The notes beneath the pieces are model-generated. The model made no database searches, was not told the DNA's origin, and worked only from the letters and a program-made list of their open reading frames with translations. From Trebonia sp963759545 (GTDB lineage: Bacteria > Actinomycetota > Actinomycetes > Streptosporangiales > Streptosporangiaceae): 64,000 nucleotides of DNA. The stretch covers positions 164,223-228,222 of the forward strand of contig CAVXAB010000027.1 in assembly GCA_963759545.1 (NCBI GenBank). The letters run 5' to 3'. Below are positions 10,705-19,594 of the stretch, in pieces (position 1 is the stretch's first letter; each line of letters starts with the position of its first letter). A program made the translations under genes and the position numbers.

Positions 10705-11825
10705 CCGACCTCGTGCCCCTCGCCGTCCCTCGCGCCCGCGCGCCTGAGCCGCTGCTTGACGTGCGGACCTGCGGATCGGCCGCGCCCGGGCAGGCGGTGC
10801 CGGCCCGCGAGACGGGCACGATCGTGTCCTCGGTCAGCCTCTCGCTGCGGGCCGGGGAGACGATCGGGATCGTCGGCGAGTCGGGCAGCGGCAAGTCGAT
10901 GACGGCCAAGGCGGTCACGGGCTGCTGCCGCCGGGCATCACCGCGAGCGGCGAGGTCCGCTACGGCGGCAGGAACCTGCTCACGCTCAAAGAGCGGGAGT
11001 GGCGGGCGGTCCGCGGCCGGGAGATCGGCCTGATCCTGCAGGACCCGTTCACGATGCTGAACCCGGTGCTGCGCTGCGGCACGATCATCGCAGAATCGCT
11101 GCCGCGCGACCGCGCGCCTCGGCCGCGCCCAGCGGCGCGCGGAGGCGGTGCGGCGGCTCGCCGAGGTCGGGATCACCGACCCGGCGGTCGCCGACCGCTA
11201 CCCGTTCCAGCTGTCCGGCGGGATGCGGCAGCGGGTGGCGATCGCGGCCGCGCTGGCCAGGGATCCCCGGGTGCTGATCGCCGACGAGCCGTCCACCGCG
11301 CTCGACGCCTCGACCCAGCAGGACATCCTGGCGCTGCATCAAGCGGGTCCAGCAGGCGCGCGGGATGGGCCTGGTGCTGATCACGCATGACCTGCGGGTG
11401 GCGTTCGCGATGTGCGACCGGATCTACGTGCTGTACGCGGGGTCGCTGCTTGAGACCGCGCCGGCCGGCGAGCTGGAGGCCGAGCCGCTGCACCCCTACA
11501 GCCACGGGCTGCTGCTGTCCGAGCCGCCCGCCGACCACCGGGTCAGGGACCTGGTCTCGATCCCTGGCTCGGTGCCCGCCCCTGACCAGGTGGCCGGCTC
11601 GTGCCCGTTCGCGCCGCGCTGCCGGTGGGCCACGGCGGAGTGCGAGCAGGCGGCGCCACCGCTGGCCGAGGTGGCGCTGGCCGACCGTCGCTGGCCGGGG
11701 TCCCTCGCGGCCGCCTGTCCGCCTGCGTCCGGCTGCCGGAGATCCGCGCCGAGATGGCGTCGCTGCGCGAGCGGGCCGGGCAGGACGCCACCGCACCGCC
11801 GTCCGGCCGCCCTGGCGACCCCGCC
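10701..11825 (+). pseudogene. ABC transporter ATPase, DppD-like, several frameshifts
   Basis: Starts at ATG 10701. Walker A GESGSGKS lies near 10872-10895, the signature QLSGGMRQRVAIAAALARDP near 11205-11260, and Walker B VLIADEPSTALD near 11272-11307. The D-family C-terminal cysteine motif SCPFAPRC, characteristic of dipeptide/oligopeptide importers, is near 11600. Frames change near 10919, 11110-11140, 11340 and 11700. The 3' end is approximate because the next ATPase begins in another frame at about this point. It should pair with the DppF-like protein to energise uptake. Confidence 0.72.
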
Positions 11826-12640
11826 TCATCCAGGTCAGCGAGCTGCGGAAGGTCTTCAGGCAGGGCAGCGGGACGGTGACCGCGCTGGACGGCGTGTCGG
11901 TTGAGGTGGGCGCGGACGAGTCCGTCGGGCTGGTCGGCGAGTCCGGCTCGGGCAAGACCACGCTGGCCCGGGTGCTGGCCGGCCTCGAGCCCGCCCGAGC
12001 GGGCAGGTCACCATCGACGGCATCCCGGCAGGCGACTGGAGCAGGCTGCCAGGCAAGGACCGGCGGCGGCTGCGCGGCACCGTGCAGATCGTCTTCCAGG
12101 ATCCGTACTCCAGCCTCAACCCGATGCACACGGTCGGCTCGGCGCTCGCGGAGGCGGTCGCGATCCACGACCGGGCCGCGCGGAACGTGCCGCGGCCAGG
12201 TCGCCGACCTGCTCCAGTCGGTCGGCCTGCCCGCCGGCTACGCCGCGCGGCGGCCCGCCGCGCTGTCGGGCGGCGAGCGCCAGCGGGTCGCGATCGCCCG
12301 CGCCCTCGCCGTCCGGCCCCGGGTGCTGATCTGCGACGAGCCGGTCTCGGCGCTCGACGTGTCCGTGCAGGCGCAGATCCTCAACCTGCTCGCCGCGATC
12401 AGGGCCGAGCGCGGCATCGGCTACCTGTTCATCACCCATGACCTGTCGATCGTCCGCCAGATCACCGACTACCTGTACGTCATGCACCGCGGGCGGGTCG
12501 TCGAGTCCGGTCCGACCGACCGGGTCCTGGCGCGCCCGTCCGACCCGTACACGGTCAAGCTGCTTGAGTCCGTGCCGCGCCCAGAGACGGACTGGCTGGC
12601 CGGCCGCGACGCGCTTAGCCAGGACCGCGCGGCCAGGTAG
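11812..12640 (+). pseudogene. ABC transporter ATPase, DppF-like, frameshifted
   Basis: The start is uncertain: the recognisable domain begins LIQVSELRKVFRQG and a CTG at 11812 is the nearest plausible upstream position. Walker A GESGSGKTT, Q-loop VFQDPYSSLNPM, signature ALSGGERQRVAIARALAV and Walker B VLICDEPVSALD are all present. The Q-loop region is in a different frame, with shifts near 12000 and 12195. The typical F-type C-terminus ends DALSQDRAAR before TAG at 12638-12640. This is the last gene of the transporter operon. Confidence 0.75.
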
Positions 12641-12663
12641 CGCACCGCCAGCCAGCGCTCCGC

Positions 12664-12679
12664 GCTTCTTGCTGTTATC
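12664..12679. repeat. Dispersed 16-bp motif GCTTCTTGCTGTTATC, copy 1
   Basis: Exact GCTTCTTGCTGTTATC 24 bp after the transporter operon. A 15/16 copy lies at 12904-12919 and an exact copy at 21682-21697. All three are intergenic and lie next to long hairpins. Confidence 0.6.
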
Positions 12680-12710
12680 GAGACGGCAGGCAGGCAGCGG
12701 CCCCGGCATA

Positions 12711-12754
12711 ATGCGGGATACTCCGGCCCCTCGAGGGGCCGGAGTATCCCGCAT
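12711..12754. terminator. 44-bp perfect palindrome, bidirectional terminator candidate
   Basis: Arms of 22 bp (ATGCGGGATACTCCGGCCCC then TC) pair exactly with the opposite arm around a central TCGA. It lies between the convergent transporter operon and MFS exporter gene, where a bidirectional terminator is expected. There is no T tract, which is common for actinobacterial terminators. Confidence 0.65.
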
Positions 12755-12807
12755 CTTCGTCACGGCCGCCCGGCCCCGGCCGCCCGGCCCCGCCCGGCCT
12801 GGCCGGC

Positions 12808-12880
12808 GTCTTAGGGCCACTTAACGCAAATTCGTGCCCTGATTTGAGTGGATATGTCCAACACGAAGTGGCCCTAAGAC
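12808..12880. repeat. 15-bp perfect inverted repeat with 43-bp AT-richer loop
   Basis: GTCTTAGGGCCACTT at 12808-12822 pairs exactly with AAGTGGCCCTAAGAC at 12866-12880. The loop is AT-richer than its flanks. It lies in the 388-bp gap between convergent genes; no ORF of note is seen there. Function unknown; it could be an extra terminator or a small mobile-repeat remnant. Confidence 0.55.
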
Positions 12881-12903
12881 GACGAGGGGGGTCAGCCCTT
12901 CGC

Positions 12904-12919
12904 ACTTCTTGCTGTTATC
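12904..12919. repeat. Dispersed 16-bp motif, copy 2 (15 of 16 match)
   Basis: ACTTCTTGCTGTTATC, differing only at the first base from the copies at 12664 and 21682. It sits 24 bp after the inverted repeat at 12808-12880. Confidence 0.55.
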
Positions 12920-12958
12920 CGGGATAGGTCTTGGGGCTCCGGGGGCTAGAACGGCAAT

Positions 12959-13005
12959 GGCCCCCGGCTCCCCGGGCACTAGGTGCGTGCGGGGGGCCGG
13001 GGGCC
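12959..13005 (-). terminator. GC-rich hairpin downstream of MFS exporter gene
   Basis: GGCCCCCGGCTCCCC at 12959-12973 pairs with GGGGGGCCGGGGGCC at 12991-13005 (one G-T pair), 24 bp after the stop codon of the minus-strand exporter gene. Likely its rho-independent-like terminator. Confidence 0.5.
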
Positions 13006-13028
13006 AGTGAACCGGCCGGTGCGCGGGG

Positions 13029-14555
13029 CTAGTCGCCGATCGTGTCTCCGATCGCGGTGGCCGCGATCTCATCCTCGATGAGGTCGGCCGGGGTGTCTGG
13101 CACCTTCGGCTTGCGGGGGCGGAGCAGGGTGACGACCAGGACCAGGACGGCGACGTCGAAGATCGCGGCGAGGCCGAACGCGGTGGACATGCCGTGCGCG
13201 AGCACCTGGTGCTGGAGCGCCACCCCTGACAGGCCCGCCGCCGGGTGGGCGGCGGCGTTGCGGGTAGCGGTGCCGTAGACCGCGACGAGCACCGCCAGGC
13301 CGAGCGACCCGCCCACCTGCTGCATGACGTTGACCATGCTTGAGGCGGCACCGGAGTCCTCGCGGCGCACCCCGGCGAGGGAAACCGTCGTCAGCGGCAC
13401 GAACACCACGCCCATGCCGATGCCGATCAGCAGCATCGGCTCAAAGACACCGCTCCAGTAGCTAGTGGCAGGCGAGACCCTGGACAACCAGGCCATCCCC
13501 GCGATCACCGGGAGCATCCCGGCGATCATCAGCCGCTGCGGCCCGAAGACCGGGAGCAGCCTCGGCACGAAGCGGGAGACGGCGAACAGCGCGATCGTCA
13601 TCGGCAGGAAGGCGATGCCTGCCTGGATCGGGCTGAACCCGAGGACGTCCTGCAGGAACTGGGTCAGGAAGAAGAACATCCCGAACATGCCCGCCACGAG
13701 CAGCAGCCGCGCCACGAACGACCCGGACCGGCCGGCGTCGGCGAACAGCCGCAGCGGAGTGATCGGCTCCTGCGCGCGCGTCTCGATCGCGAGGAAGGCC
13801 GCGAGCAGCACGGCAGCGGCGACGAACGAGGCGATCGCGACGGAGTCGCCCCAGCCGTTCGACGCGGCCCTGATGAACGCGTAGACGAGCGCGCCGACGC
13901 CGGCCACCGAGGTGATCGCGCCCGCCAGGTCGAACCGGCCGGGCACCCGGGCGGTCTCGGCGACGAAGCGCGGCGCGGCGATCAGCACGGCGATCCCGAT
14001 CGGGACGTTGATGAACAGCACCCAGCGCCAGTCGAGCCACTGCGTGATCACCCCGCCGAGGACGAGGCCGAGTGAGCTGCCGCCCATCACCACGCCGGTG
14101 TAGATGCCAAGCGCCCTGGTCCGCTCCCGCCCCTCGGGGTAGGCGCTGATGACGAGCGCGAGCACCGCGGGCGAGGCGAGCGCGCCGCCGACCCCCTGCA
14201 GGGCGCGGGCGGCGAGCAGCACGCCCGCCGACGGGGCGAGGCCGCCGGCCAGCGAGGCGACGGTGAACAGGGCGATGCCGGCCAGGAACATCCGGCGGCG
14301 GCCGAGGATGTCGCCGGCCCGGCCGCCGAGCAGCAGCAGGCCGCCGAACGTGAGCGTGTACCCGTTCAGCACCCAGGACAGGCTGGTCGCGGAGAAGTGC
14401 AGCCCGGTCTGGATATGCGGAAGGGCGATGTTTACGACGGTCGCGTCGAGGATGATCATTAGCTGGGCGCCGAGCATGATGGCGAGCGCGACGCCTGGGC
14501 GGGCGCCAGGGCGCCGGTCGCGGTTGTCGCCGGCATCCGCTCGCCGATTCGTCAA
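13029..14555 (-). CDS. MFS multidrug exporter, DHA2 (EmrB/QacA) family, 14 membrane segments
   Basis: About 508 residues. It opens with the DHA2 signature LGAQLMIILDATVVNIALPHI (helix 1) and has WVLNGYTLTFGGLLLLGGRAGDILGRR (motif A region, about residues 65-90). Many hydrophobic segments up to LAAIFDVAVLVLVVTLLRPRK support 14 helices. The start is uncertain: TTG 14555 gives MTNRRADAGD, GTG 14591 lies inside the operator, and no clear ribosome site is visible. It is divergent from a TetR regulator, the classic arrangement for drug-induced efflux. The acidic C-terminal tail ends AATAIGDTIGD. Confidence 0.85.
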   Translation of the reverse strand: MTNRRADAGDNRDRRPGARPGVALAIMLGAQLMIILDATVVNIALPHIQTGLHFSATSLSWVLNGYTLTFGGLLLLGGRAGDILGRRRMFLAGIALFTVASLAGGLAPSAGVLLAARALQGVGGALASPAVLALVISAYPEGRERTRALGIYTGVVMGGSSLGLVLGGVITQWLDWRWVLFINVPIGIAVLIAAPRFVAETARVPGRFDLAGAITSVAGVGALVYAFIRAASNGWGDSVAIASFVAAAVLLAAFLAIETRAQEPITPLRLFADAGRSGSFVARLLLVAGMFGMFFFLTQFLQDVLGFSPIQAGIAFLPMTIALFAVSRFVPRLLPVFGPQRLMIAGMLPVIAGMAWLSRVSPATSYWSGVFEPMLLIGIGMGVVFVPLTTVSLAGVRREDSGAASSMVNVMQQVGGSLGLAVLVAVYGTATRNAAAHPAAGLSGVALQHQVLAHGMSTAFGLAAIFDVAVLVLVVTLLRPRKPKVPDTPADLIEDEIAATAIGDTIGD

Positions 14556-14580
14556 GCGCGAGGTACGATCAGGAAAGATA

Positions 14581-14620
14581 CGGAGGTTCACTCCGGTTAC
14601 TATACGGAGGTAGCCTCCGT
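14581..14620. promoter_or_regulatory. Putative TetR operator pair
   Basis: ACGGAGGTAGCCTCCGT at 14604-14620 is a perfect 7+3+7 inverted repeat. CGGAGGTTCACTCCG at 14581-14595 is a second, looser palindrome (5+5+5). Both lie between the divergent exporter and TetR genes. Binding by the adjacent TetR protein is inferred from position and symmetry. Confidence 0.6.
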
Positions 14621-14637
14621 TTTGCAAACCGAGTAGT

Positions 14638-15243
14638 GTGCGTAAACCGATGGACATGAGTGATAAGACCCGCGCCGAAGCGGGCGAAGAGCCGCGGATG
14701 CGCGCCGACGCGCGGCGCAGCCGCGCGAAGCTCCTTGAAGCCGCGACCGCGGCTTTCGCCGAGACCGGCGCCGACGCGCCCCTTGAGGACATCGCCAGGC
14801 GCGCCGGGGTCGGGATCGGCACCCTCTACCGGCACTTCCCGACCCGGGTCGACCTGCAGGCGGCGGTGTACCGCAGCCAGGTAGAGACGGTCTGCGCGGC
14901 GGCGGACGAGTACATGACGAGCACCACGCCCGATCAGGCCCTGGCCGGCTGGCTGCGGGCGATGGTCGCCTACCTGACCACCAAGCGCGGCCTGTCCCGC
15001 GCGCTCGTCGACTCGCTCGGCAAGGACTCCCAGCTCATCACCAGTTGCTGGGGCGCCATGAGCAACGCGGCCGAGCGGCTGATGACGCGCGCCCAGGAAG
15101 CGGGCATGCTCCGCGACGACATCAAGCCGGTCGACGTGCTGCGCCTGGTGCACGGGGTCGTGATCGCTACCGAGCAGGCGCCGGAGGAGACCGACCGGCT
15201 GCTCGGGCTGATGCTCGACGGCCTGCGCACCCGGAGGGAATGA
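14638..15243 (+). CDS. TetR-family transcriptional regulator
   Basis: About 197-201 residues. The N-terminal TetR helix-turn-helix reads LLEAATAAFAETGADAPLEDIARRAGVGIGTLYRHFPTRVDL. The C-terminal part matches the SbtR-like domain (MVAYLTTKRGLSRAL; LVHGVVIATEQAP). Possible starts are GTG 14638, ATG 14650 and ATG 14656. Divergent from the DHA2 exporter, with two palindromes between, so it most likely represses that exporter and itself. Inducer unknown. Confidence 0.88.
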   Translation: MRKPMDMSDKTRAEAGEEPRMRADARRSRAKLLEAATAAFAETGADAPLEDIARRAGVGIGTLYRHFPTRVDLQAAVYRSQVETVCAAADEYMTSTTPDQALAGWLRAMVAYLTTKRGLSRALVDSLGKDSQLITSCWGAMSNAAERLMTRAQEAGMLRDDIKPVDVLRLVHGVVIATEQAPEETDRLLGLMLDGLRTRRE

Positions 15244-15302
15244 GCGGGCCGGACAGGCGGAGCACGCACCCGTTCGGATGATCCTGGTCTTTTAGCTCTT
15301 TC

Positions 15303-15743
15303 CTAGATCTCCGGCGGGCGGTTCTCGTAGGCGGTGGACAGCACCACCGTGGTGCGCGTGGAGACGCTCGCCACGGTGCGGATCTGCTGCAGCAGGTCCT
15401 CGAGGGCGACCGGGGAGGCGACGCGGACCTTGAGTATGTAGTTCTCCTCGCCTGCGACGCTGTGGCAGGCCTCGATGGCCGTGAGATCCTTGAGCCGGTC
15501 GGGCAGGTCGTCGGGGGCGGACGGGTCGAAGGGCTTGATCGACACGAAGGCGGTGAGCGGCAGGCCGATGACGGCCGGGTCACACAACGCTACGTAACCA
15601 GTGATGACGCCCTCGGTCTCGAGCCTGCGCACCCGCTGGTGCACGGCGGACACAGAAAGCCCAGCCTGCCTTGCCAGTTCCGTGAAACTCATCCGCCCGT
15701 TGCGGGACAGCAAGGACACGATCCGGCGATCGATCTCTTCCAC
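15303..15743 (-). CDS. Lrp/AsnC-family transcriptional regulator
   Basis: 146 residues. It starts MEEIDRRIVSLLSRNGRMSFTELARQAGLSVSAVHQRVRRLE, a typical Lrp helix-turn-helix, followed by the RAM (ligand/oligomer) domain with FVSIKPFDPSAPDDL and CHSVAGEENYILKV. It converges with the TetR gene 60 bp away. Lrp-type proteins usually sense amino acids; no target gene is adjacent, so its regulon is unknown. Confidence 0.88.
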   Translation of the reverse strand: MEEIDRRIVSLLSRNGRMSFTELARQAGLSVSAVHQRVRRLETEGVITGYVALCDPAVIGLPLTAFVSIKPFDPSAPDDLPDRLKDLTAIEACHSVAGEENYILKVRVASPVALEDLLQQIRTVASVSTRTTVVLSTAYENRPPEI

Positions 15744-15863
15744 TACGACAACTTAACGTGAATTGTGCGTGCACCGTGACAGCATGGGGTAACGGCTTAA
15801 TCTCAGGCGCTACTCCGCCGTAGCATCGCAGCGTAGTTCTCCCTGGCCACGCAGCCGAGGGCG

Positions 15864-16508
15864 CTAGGCCGAGGCGCCCAGGTAGCGGAGAACGGCCAGC
15901 ACGCGGCGGTTGTCTCCTGCGCTTGACTCCAGGCCGAGCTTGCCGAAGATGCTCGCGATGTGCTTCTCGACCGCGCCATCGGAGAGCACCAGCTTGGCGG
16001 CGACGCCTGAGTTCGACCTGCCCTCGGCCATAAGGCCAAGGACCTCCCGCTCCCTGGGGGTCAGCGATGCCAGGCCAGGGTCGGGCCTGCGCAGCAGCCG
16101 CGCGACCACCTCCGGGTCAAGCGCGGTGCCACCGGAAGCGACGCGTTCGAGCGCCGAGACGAACTCCCCGACGTTCCCCACCCGGTCCTTCAGCAGGTAG
16201 CCGACGCCCCCGGCGCCGGACTCAAGCAGGCGCGAGGTGTAGCGCGTCTCGATGTACTGCGAGAACACCAGCACGCCGACCGACGGGAAGTCGCGCCTGA
16301 TGGCCTCCGCCGCGCGCAGGCCCTCGTCGGTATGCGACGGCGGCATCCTGATGTCCGCGATCACCGCGTCGGGCGCGTGCTCACGCACCGCCGCGAGCAG
16401 CGCTTCCCCGTCGCCCACGGCCGCGCACACCTGGTGGCCGCGATCGGCGAGCAGCCGGGTGAGGCCCTCCCGCAGCACCACGGCGTCTTCCGCGATCACG
16501 ACGCGCAT
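15864..16508 (-). CDS. NarL/LuxR-type response regulator
   Basis: 214 residues. Receiver domain with the acidic pair in VVIAEDAVVLREG, phosphoacceptor Asp in VIADIRMPP (about residue 52), and Lys in GYLLKDRVG. The LuxR helix-turn-helix is LTPREREVLGLMAEGRSNSGVAAKL...VEKHIASIFGKLGL at the C-terminus. It is the partner of the kinase encoded just upstream, whose stop overlaps this start by one base (ATGA). Confidence 0.9.
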   Translation of the reverse strand: MRVVIAEDAVVLREGLTRLLADRGHQVCAAVGDGEALLAAVREHAPDAVIADIRMPPSHTDEGLRAAEAIRRDFPSVGVLVFSQYIETRYTSRLLESGAGGVGYLLKDRVGNVGEFVSALERVASGGTALDPEVVARLLRRPDPGLASLTPREREVLGLMAEGRSNSGVAAKLVLSDGAVEKHIASIFGKLGLESSAGDNRRVLAVLRYLGASA

Positions 16509-17815
16509 CAGGCTCCTCCCCCGGTCATCCGCATGGGCAGTTCCACGGTCACGCTGGTCGGCCCGCCCGGCGGGCTGGACACGTCAAGCGCGCCGTCGAC
16601 CGTCGACACGCGCTGCCGCAGTCCGTCAAGCCCCGTGCCGCGGGCCGGGTCGGCGCCGCCCCGGCCGTCGTCGGTGACGCGCAAACGTAGCACGCCCGGG
16701 CGCGTTGTATCGATGTCTATTTCTATGAGGTTGGCCGAGCTGTGCTTGATCGCGTTGGCGAGCAGCTCGGCCGCGCAGAAGTAAGCGATCGTCTCGATCG
16801 CGGGCGACGGGCGCCGCTCGACGTCGGCGCGCACCGCGGCTGGGATCGGGCTGGACGCGGCCAGCGAGTCGAGCGCGTCGGCCAGGCCGTTGTCCAGCAC
16901 CGGCGGGTGGATGCCACGGGCGATCCGGCGCAAGTCGGCAAGCGCCTCGCCCACCCCGGTCTGTGCCGCGTCGAGCAGTTCGCGCACCTCACTGTCGCCG
17001 GTCTTGTCCAGGGCCATCCCGAGGTTCATCGTGACCGCCGCGAGCCTGACCTGGGCGCCGTCGTGCAGGTCCCGTTCCACCCGGCGCAGCGCGGCCGCCG
17101 CGTCCTCGACCGCGATCGCCCTGGTCCGTTCCAGCTCGCTGACCCGGCCGGGCCCGAGCAGGGCGCGCGCCAGCCGCCCGTCGACGGCGACGATCCCCCG
17201 GGCCAGCCACACCCCGGCGATCACGGAGACCACGCCGAGCAGCACGGCGAGCAGCGTGCCCGCCAGGGTCTCTATCGCCAGGTGGCCGTAAGGGACGGGA
17301 AACAGCGCGATCAGCGGGCCGATCTTAGTGCCCGCCGGGTGGTTGCGGAACAGCACCCACACCAGCGGGTAGGTGATGTCGGCCAGGCCGATGCCGACCG
17401 CGGCGACGGCCCACCACTGGACGATCGCGACCGGCAGCTTCAGCACCGCGTAGCCGACGGCGCGCCACCCTTCGCGATCCCGCAGGCGCCGGTCCAGCCT
17501 GCCGAGCAAGCTGGTGCCCGGCTGGAACGGCGCGGGCGCGGGGACGCGGTCGCCGGTCCCCCACCGCAGCAGCAGCCGGTGCAGCGCGCCGAGCCTCCGG
17601 GCGAGGAATAGCACGACGACCAGCATGAGCAGGCCGGCGACGGTCCCGACCACCGAAGCCGAGATGGCAAGCGCGGGCGCGAGAGTGAACACGACAAGGA
17701 AGAACCCGGCTACCCCCGCGATCGCGCCGGCCGCGCAGTAGCACAGTTCGCGGCGAGCCCGGCGGGTGAACGGCGCGCGGACCACCGCGCCCGCCACCCG
17801 CCGGATGCTCTCCAT
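16508..17815 (-). CDS. NarL-type sensor histidine kinase
   Basis: About 435 residues (ATG 17815; TTG 17824 also possible). The N-terminal half has four to five membrane segments with little extracellular sequence, suggesting that it senses a membrane or lipophilic signal. The HisKA_3 phosphoacceptor motif is ERDLHDGAQVRLAAV. The HATPase domain has ELLANAIKHSSAN and TDDGRGGADPARGTGLDGLRQRV. Two ABC exporter genes lie immediately upstream on the same strand, the usual arrangement for antibiotic- or envelope-stress-sensing systems (inference). Confidence 0.9.
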   Translation of the reverse strand: MESIRRVAGAVVRAPFTRRARRELCYCAAGAIAGVAGFFLVVFTLAPALAISASVVGTVAGLLMLVVVLFLARRLGALHRLLLRWGTGDRVPAPAPFQPGTSLLGRLDRRLRDREGWRAVGYAVLKLPVAIVQWWAVAAVGIGLADITYPLVWVLFRNHPAGTKIGPLIALFPVPYGHLAIETLAGTLLAVLLGVVSVIAGVWLARGIVAVDGRLARALLGPGRVSELERTRAIAVEDAAAALRRVERDLHDGAQVRLAAVTMNLGMALDKTGDSEVRELLDAAQTGVGEALADLRRIARGIHPPVLDNGLADALDSLAASSPIPAAVRADVERRPSPAIETIAYFCAAELLANAIKHSSANLIEIDIDTTRPGVLRLRVTDDGRGGADPARGTGLDGLRQRVSTVDGALDVSSPPGGPTSVTVELPMRMTGGGA

Positions 17816-17834
17816 AGTCGTCAATTGTTCACCG

Positions 17835-18632
17835 TCAGGCGTCTCTGCGCGCCATGGCCCACCCGCCTGCCGCGAGCGCGACCGCCGCGTACAGGCAGAG
17901 CATGGCGAGCCCCGCCCCCGCCGACAGCGAGTGCGCGACCGGCTTGACCGCGGTCAGCGAGTTCTCCGCGATCATCATCGGCAGGAACTTCATCGCCGCG
18001 TTCTGCTGCCCGAGCGGCAGCAGGATCAGCGGCAGCACGAACACCACCGCGACCATCGCGGAGATCGCGCCCGCCGTGTGCCGGATGAGCGCGGCGAGGC
18101 CGAGGCCGATGAGCGCGATCAGGGCCGGGTAGGCGCCGGCCATCAGCACCGCCCGCAGCACTCCAGGCTGGCCGAGTGCCGCGTGCACGTCGGCGTGCGG
18201 CACGGCCGCCTGGCCGACGGCGAAGCTCGCGAACGCCAGGACCTCCCCCGCGCCCAGGGCCACCGCGGCGATCACGACCGCCTTGGCGGCGAGCACCCAG
18301 CCGCGGCGCGGCACGGCGGCGAACGTGGCGCGGATCGACCCGCTGGTGAACTCCGTGCTCAGCGCGAGCACGCCAAGGGCGCCGAGCGCGAGCTGCCCGA
18401 TCGCCAGGCCCGCGAACCCGTTTTCCGTGGGGTCGTAGGACGGGTCAGGATGAGCCGGCGTCTTGAGGCCGATCAGGATCGCGAGGCCCACCATCCCGGC
18501 GGCGAAGATCGCGAGCGTCCACCAGGTCGACCGGACGCTGCGCAGCTTGCGCCACTCCATCTTGGTGACCCCGCGAAAGCCGTACGATCCCGCGGCCCGG
18601 CTGACCCGCTTGTCCATCGTGGTCGTCGTCAT
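17835..18632 (-). CDS. ABC-2-type transporter permease
   Basis: 265 residues. A cytosolic N-terminus (MTTTTMDKRVSRAAGSYGFRG) leads into about six membrane segments. The region FTSGSIRATFAAVPRRGWVLAAK matches ABC-2 permeases of the antibiotic/lipid exporter class. It overlaps the upstream ATPase by 4 bp and is followed 19 bp later by the kinase gene, so ATPase, permease, kinase and regulator probably form one operon. Confidence 0.85.
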   Translation of the reverse strand: MTTTTMDKRVSRAAGSYGFRGVTKMEWRKLRSVRSTWWTLAIFAAGMVGLAILIGLKTPAHPDPSYDPTENGFAGLAIGQLALGALGVLALSTEFTSGSIRATFAAVPRRGWVLAAKAVVIAAVALGAGEVLAFASFAVGQAAVPHADVHAALGQPGVLRAVLMAGAYPALIALIGLGLAALIRHTAGAISAMVAVVFVLPLILLPLGQQNAAMKFLPMMIAENSLTAVKPVAHSLSAGAGLAMLCLYAAVALAAGGWAMARRDA

Positions 18633-19384
18633 GCCGCCCTCCCCTGGTAGTCGCTGACGGAATCGGTGAGCCGGAAGAACGCTTCCTCAAGCGAGCCCGC
18701 CGACGCGGACAGCTCCGCCACCGTCGTCTGGGCGAGCAGCCGTCCCCGGCCGATGACGATCAGCTCGTTCGCGGTCATCGCGATCTCGCTGATCAGGTGG
18801 CTGGAGATGAGGACCGCGCGGCCCTGCTCCGCCAGCGATCGCAGCAGGTTACGCATCCAGCGGATGCCCTCGGGGTCAAGCCCGTTGACCGGCTCGTCGA
18901 GTATGACGACCGCTGGGTCGCCGAGCAGCGCGGCGGCGATGCCGAGCCGCTGCGCCATGCCGAGCGAGAACTTGCCCGCACGGCGGCGCGCGACGCTGGT
19001 CAGGCCGGTGAGCGCGAGGACCTCCTCGACGCGTCCCGCCGGTATGTCGTTGGACGCGGCGAGCGAGCTGAGGTGGCCCCTGGCCGATCGTCCCGGGTGG
19101 AACGCCTTCGCCTCCAGCATCGCGCCGACCTCGCGCAGCGGCCAGCGCAGCTCGCCGTAGGGCTTGCCGTTGATGGTGGCCTGCCCGGCGTCGGGGCGGT
19201 CAAGGCCGATGATCATGCGCATCGTGGTGGACTTGCCCGCACCGTTCGGCCCGAGGAAGCCCGTCACCGTCCCTGGGCGGACGGTGAAGGACACATCCTG
19301 TACGGCTACGGTGCGTCCATAGCTCTTGGTGAGGCCGCGCGCCACGATCATCGCGCCCGCCCCCATGGTGTCGCCATTGGTCAC
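18629..19384 (-). CDS. ABC exporter ATPase
   Basis: 251 residues from GTG 19384, chosen because GGAGG lies six bases upstream; an ATG at 19366 is the alternative. Walker A GFLGPNGAGKSTT, signature FSLGMAQRLGIAAALLG (LSGGQ replaced by FSLGM, as in this exporter subfamily) and Walker B VVILDEPVNGLDPEGI are present. It is the partner of the overlapping permease. The longer upstream frame is the antisense shadow of the PAC2 gene and is rejected. Confidence 0.88.
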   Translation of the reverse strand: MTNGDTMGAGAMIVARGLTKSYGRTVAVQDVSFTVRPGTVTGFLGPNGAGKSTTMRMIIGLDRPDAGQATINGKPYGELRWPLREVGAMLEAKAFHPGRSARGHLSSLAASNDIPAGRVEEVLALTGLTSVARRRAGKFSLGMAQRLGIAAALLGDPAVVILDEPVNGLDPEGIRWMRNLLRSLAEQGRAVLISSHLISEIAMTANELIVIGRGRLLAQTTVAELSASAGSLEEAFFRLTDSVSDYQGRAA

Positions 19385-19594
19385 GAGATCCTCCAGACGT
19401 ATTCGATTCGTCTCGAGGAAGACGCTACGAACTGGGGGCCTCCGGCGGAACGCGGCCAATGCCCGTCCTCGGCGGAGGTTTTCCCCACCGCCCCGCTGCG
19501 TCACAGCGCAAACCGCCCGCCCCTGAGCTCCTGGCATGGCGACATAAACTGTTTGCACGGCCAAACCTGTCGTACGTGGTGAGAGACTGGAAGT

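Noticed and set aside
13029..14822. N-terminal extension of the MFS exporter to 14822
   Set aside because: It runs through the TetR gene and operator region on the opposite strand and has no family sequence before LGAQLMIILDATVV.
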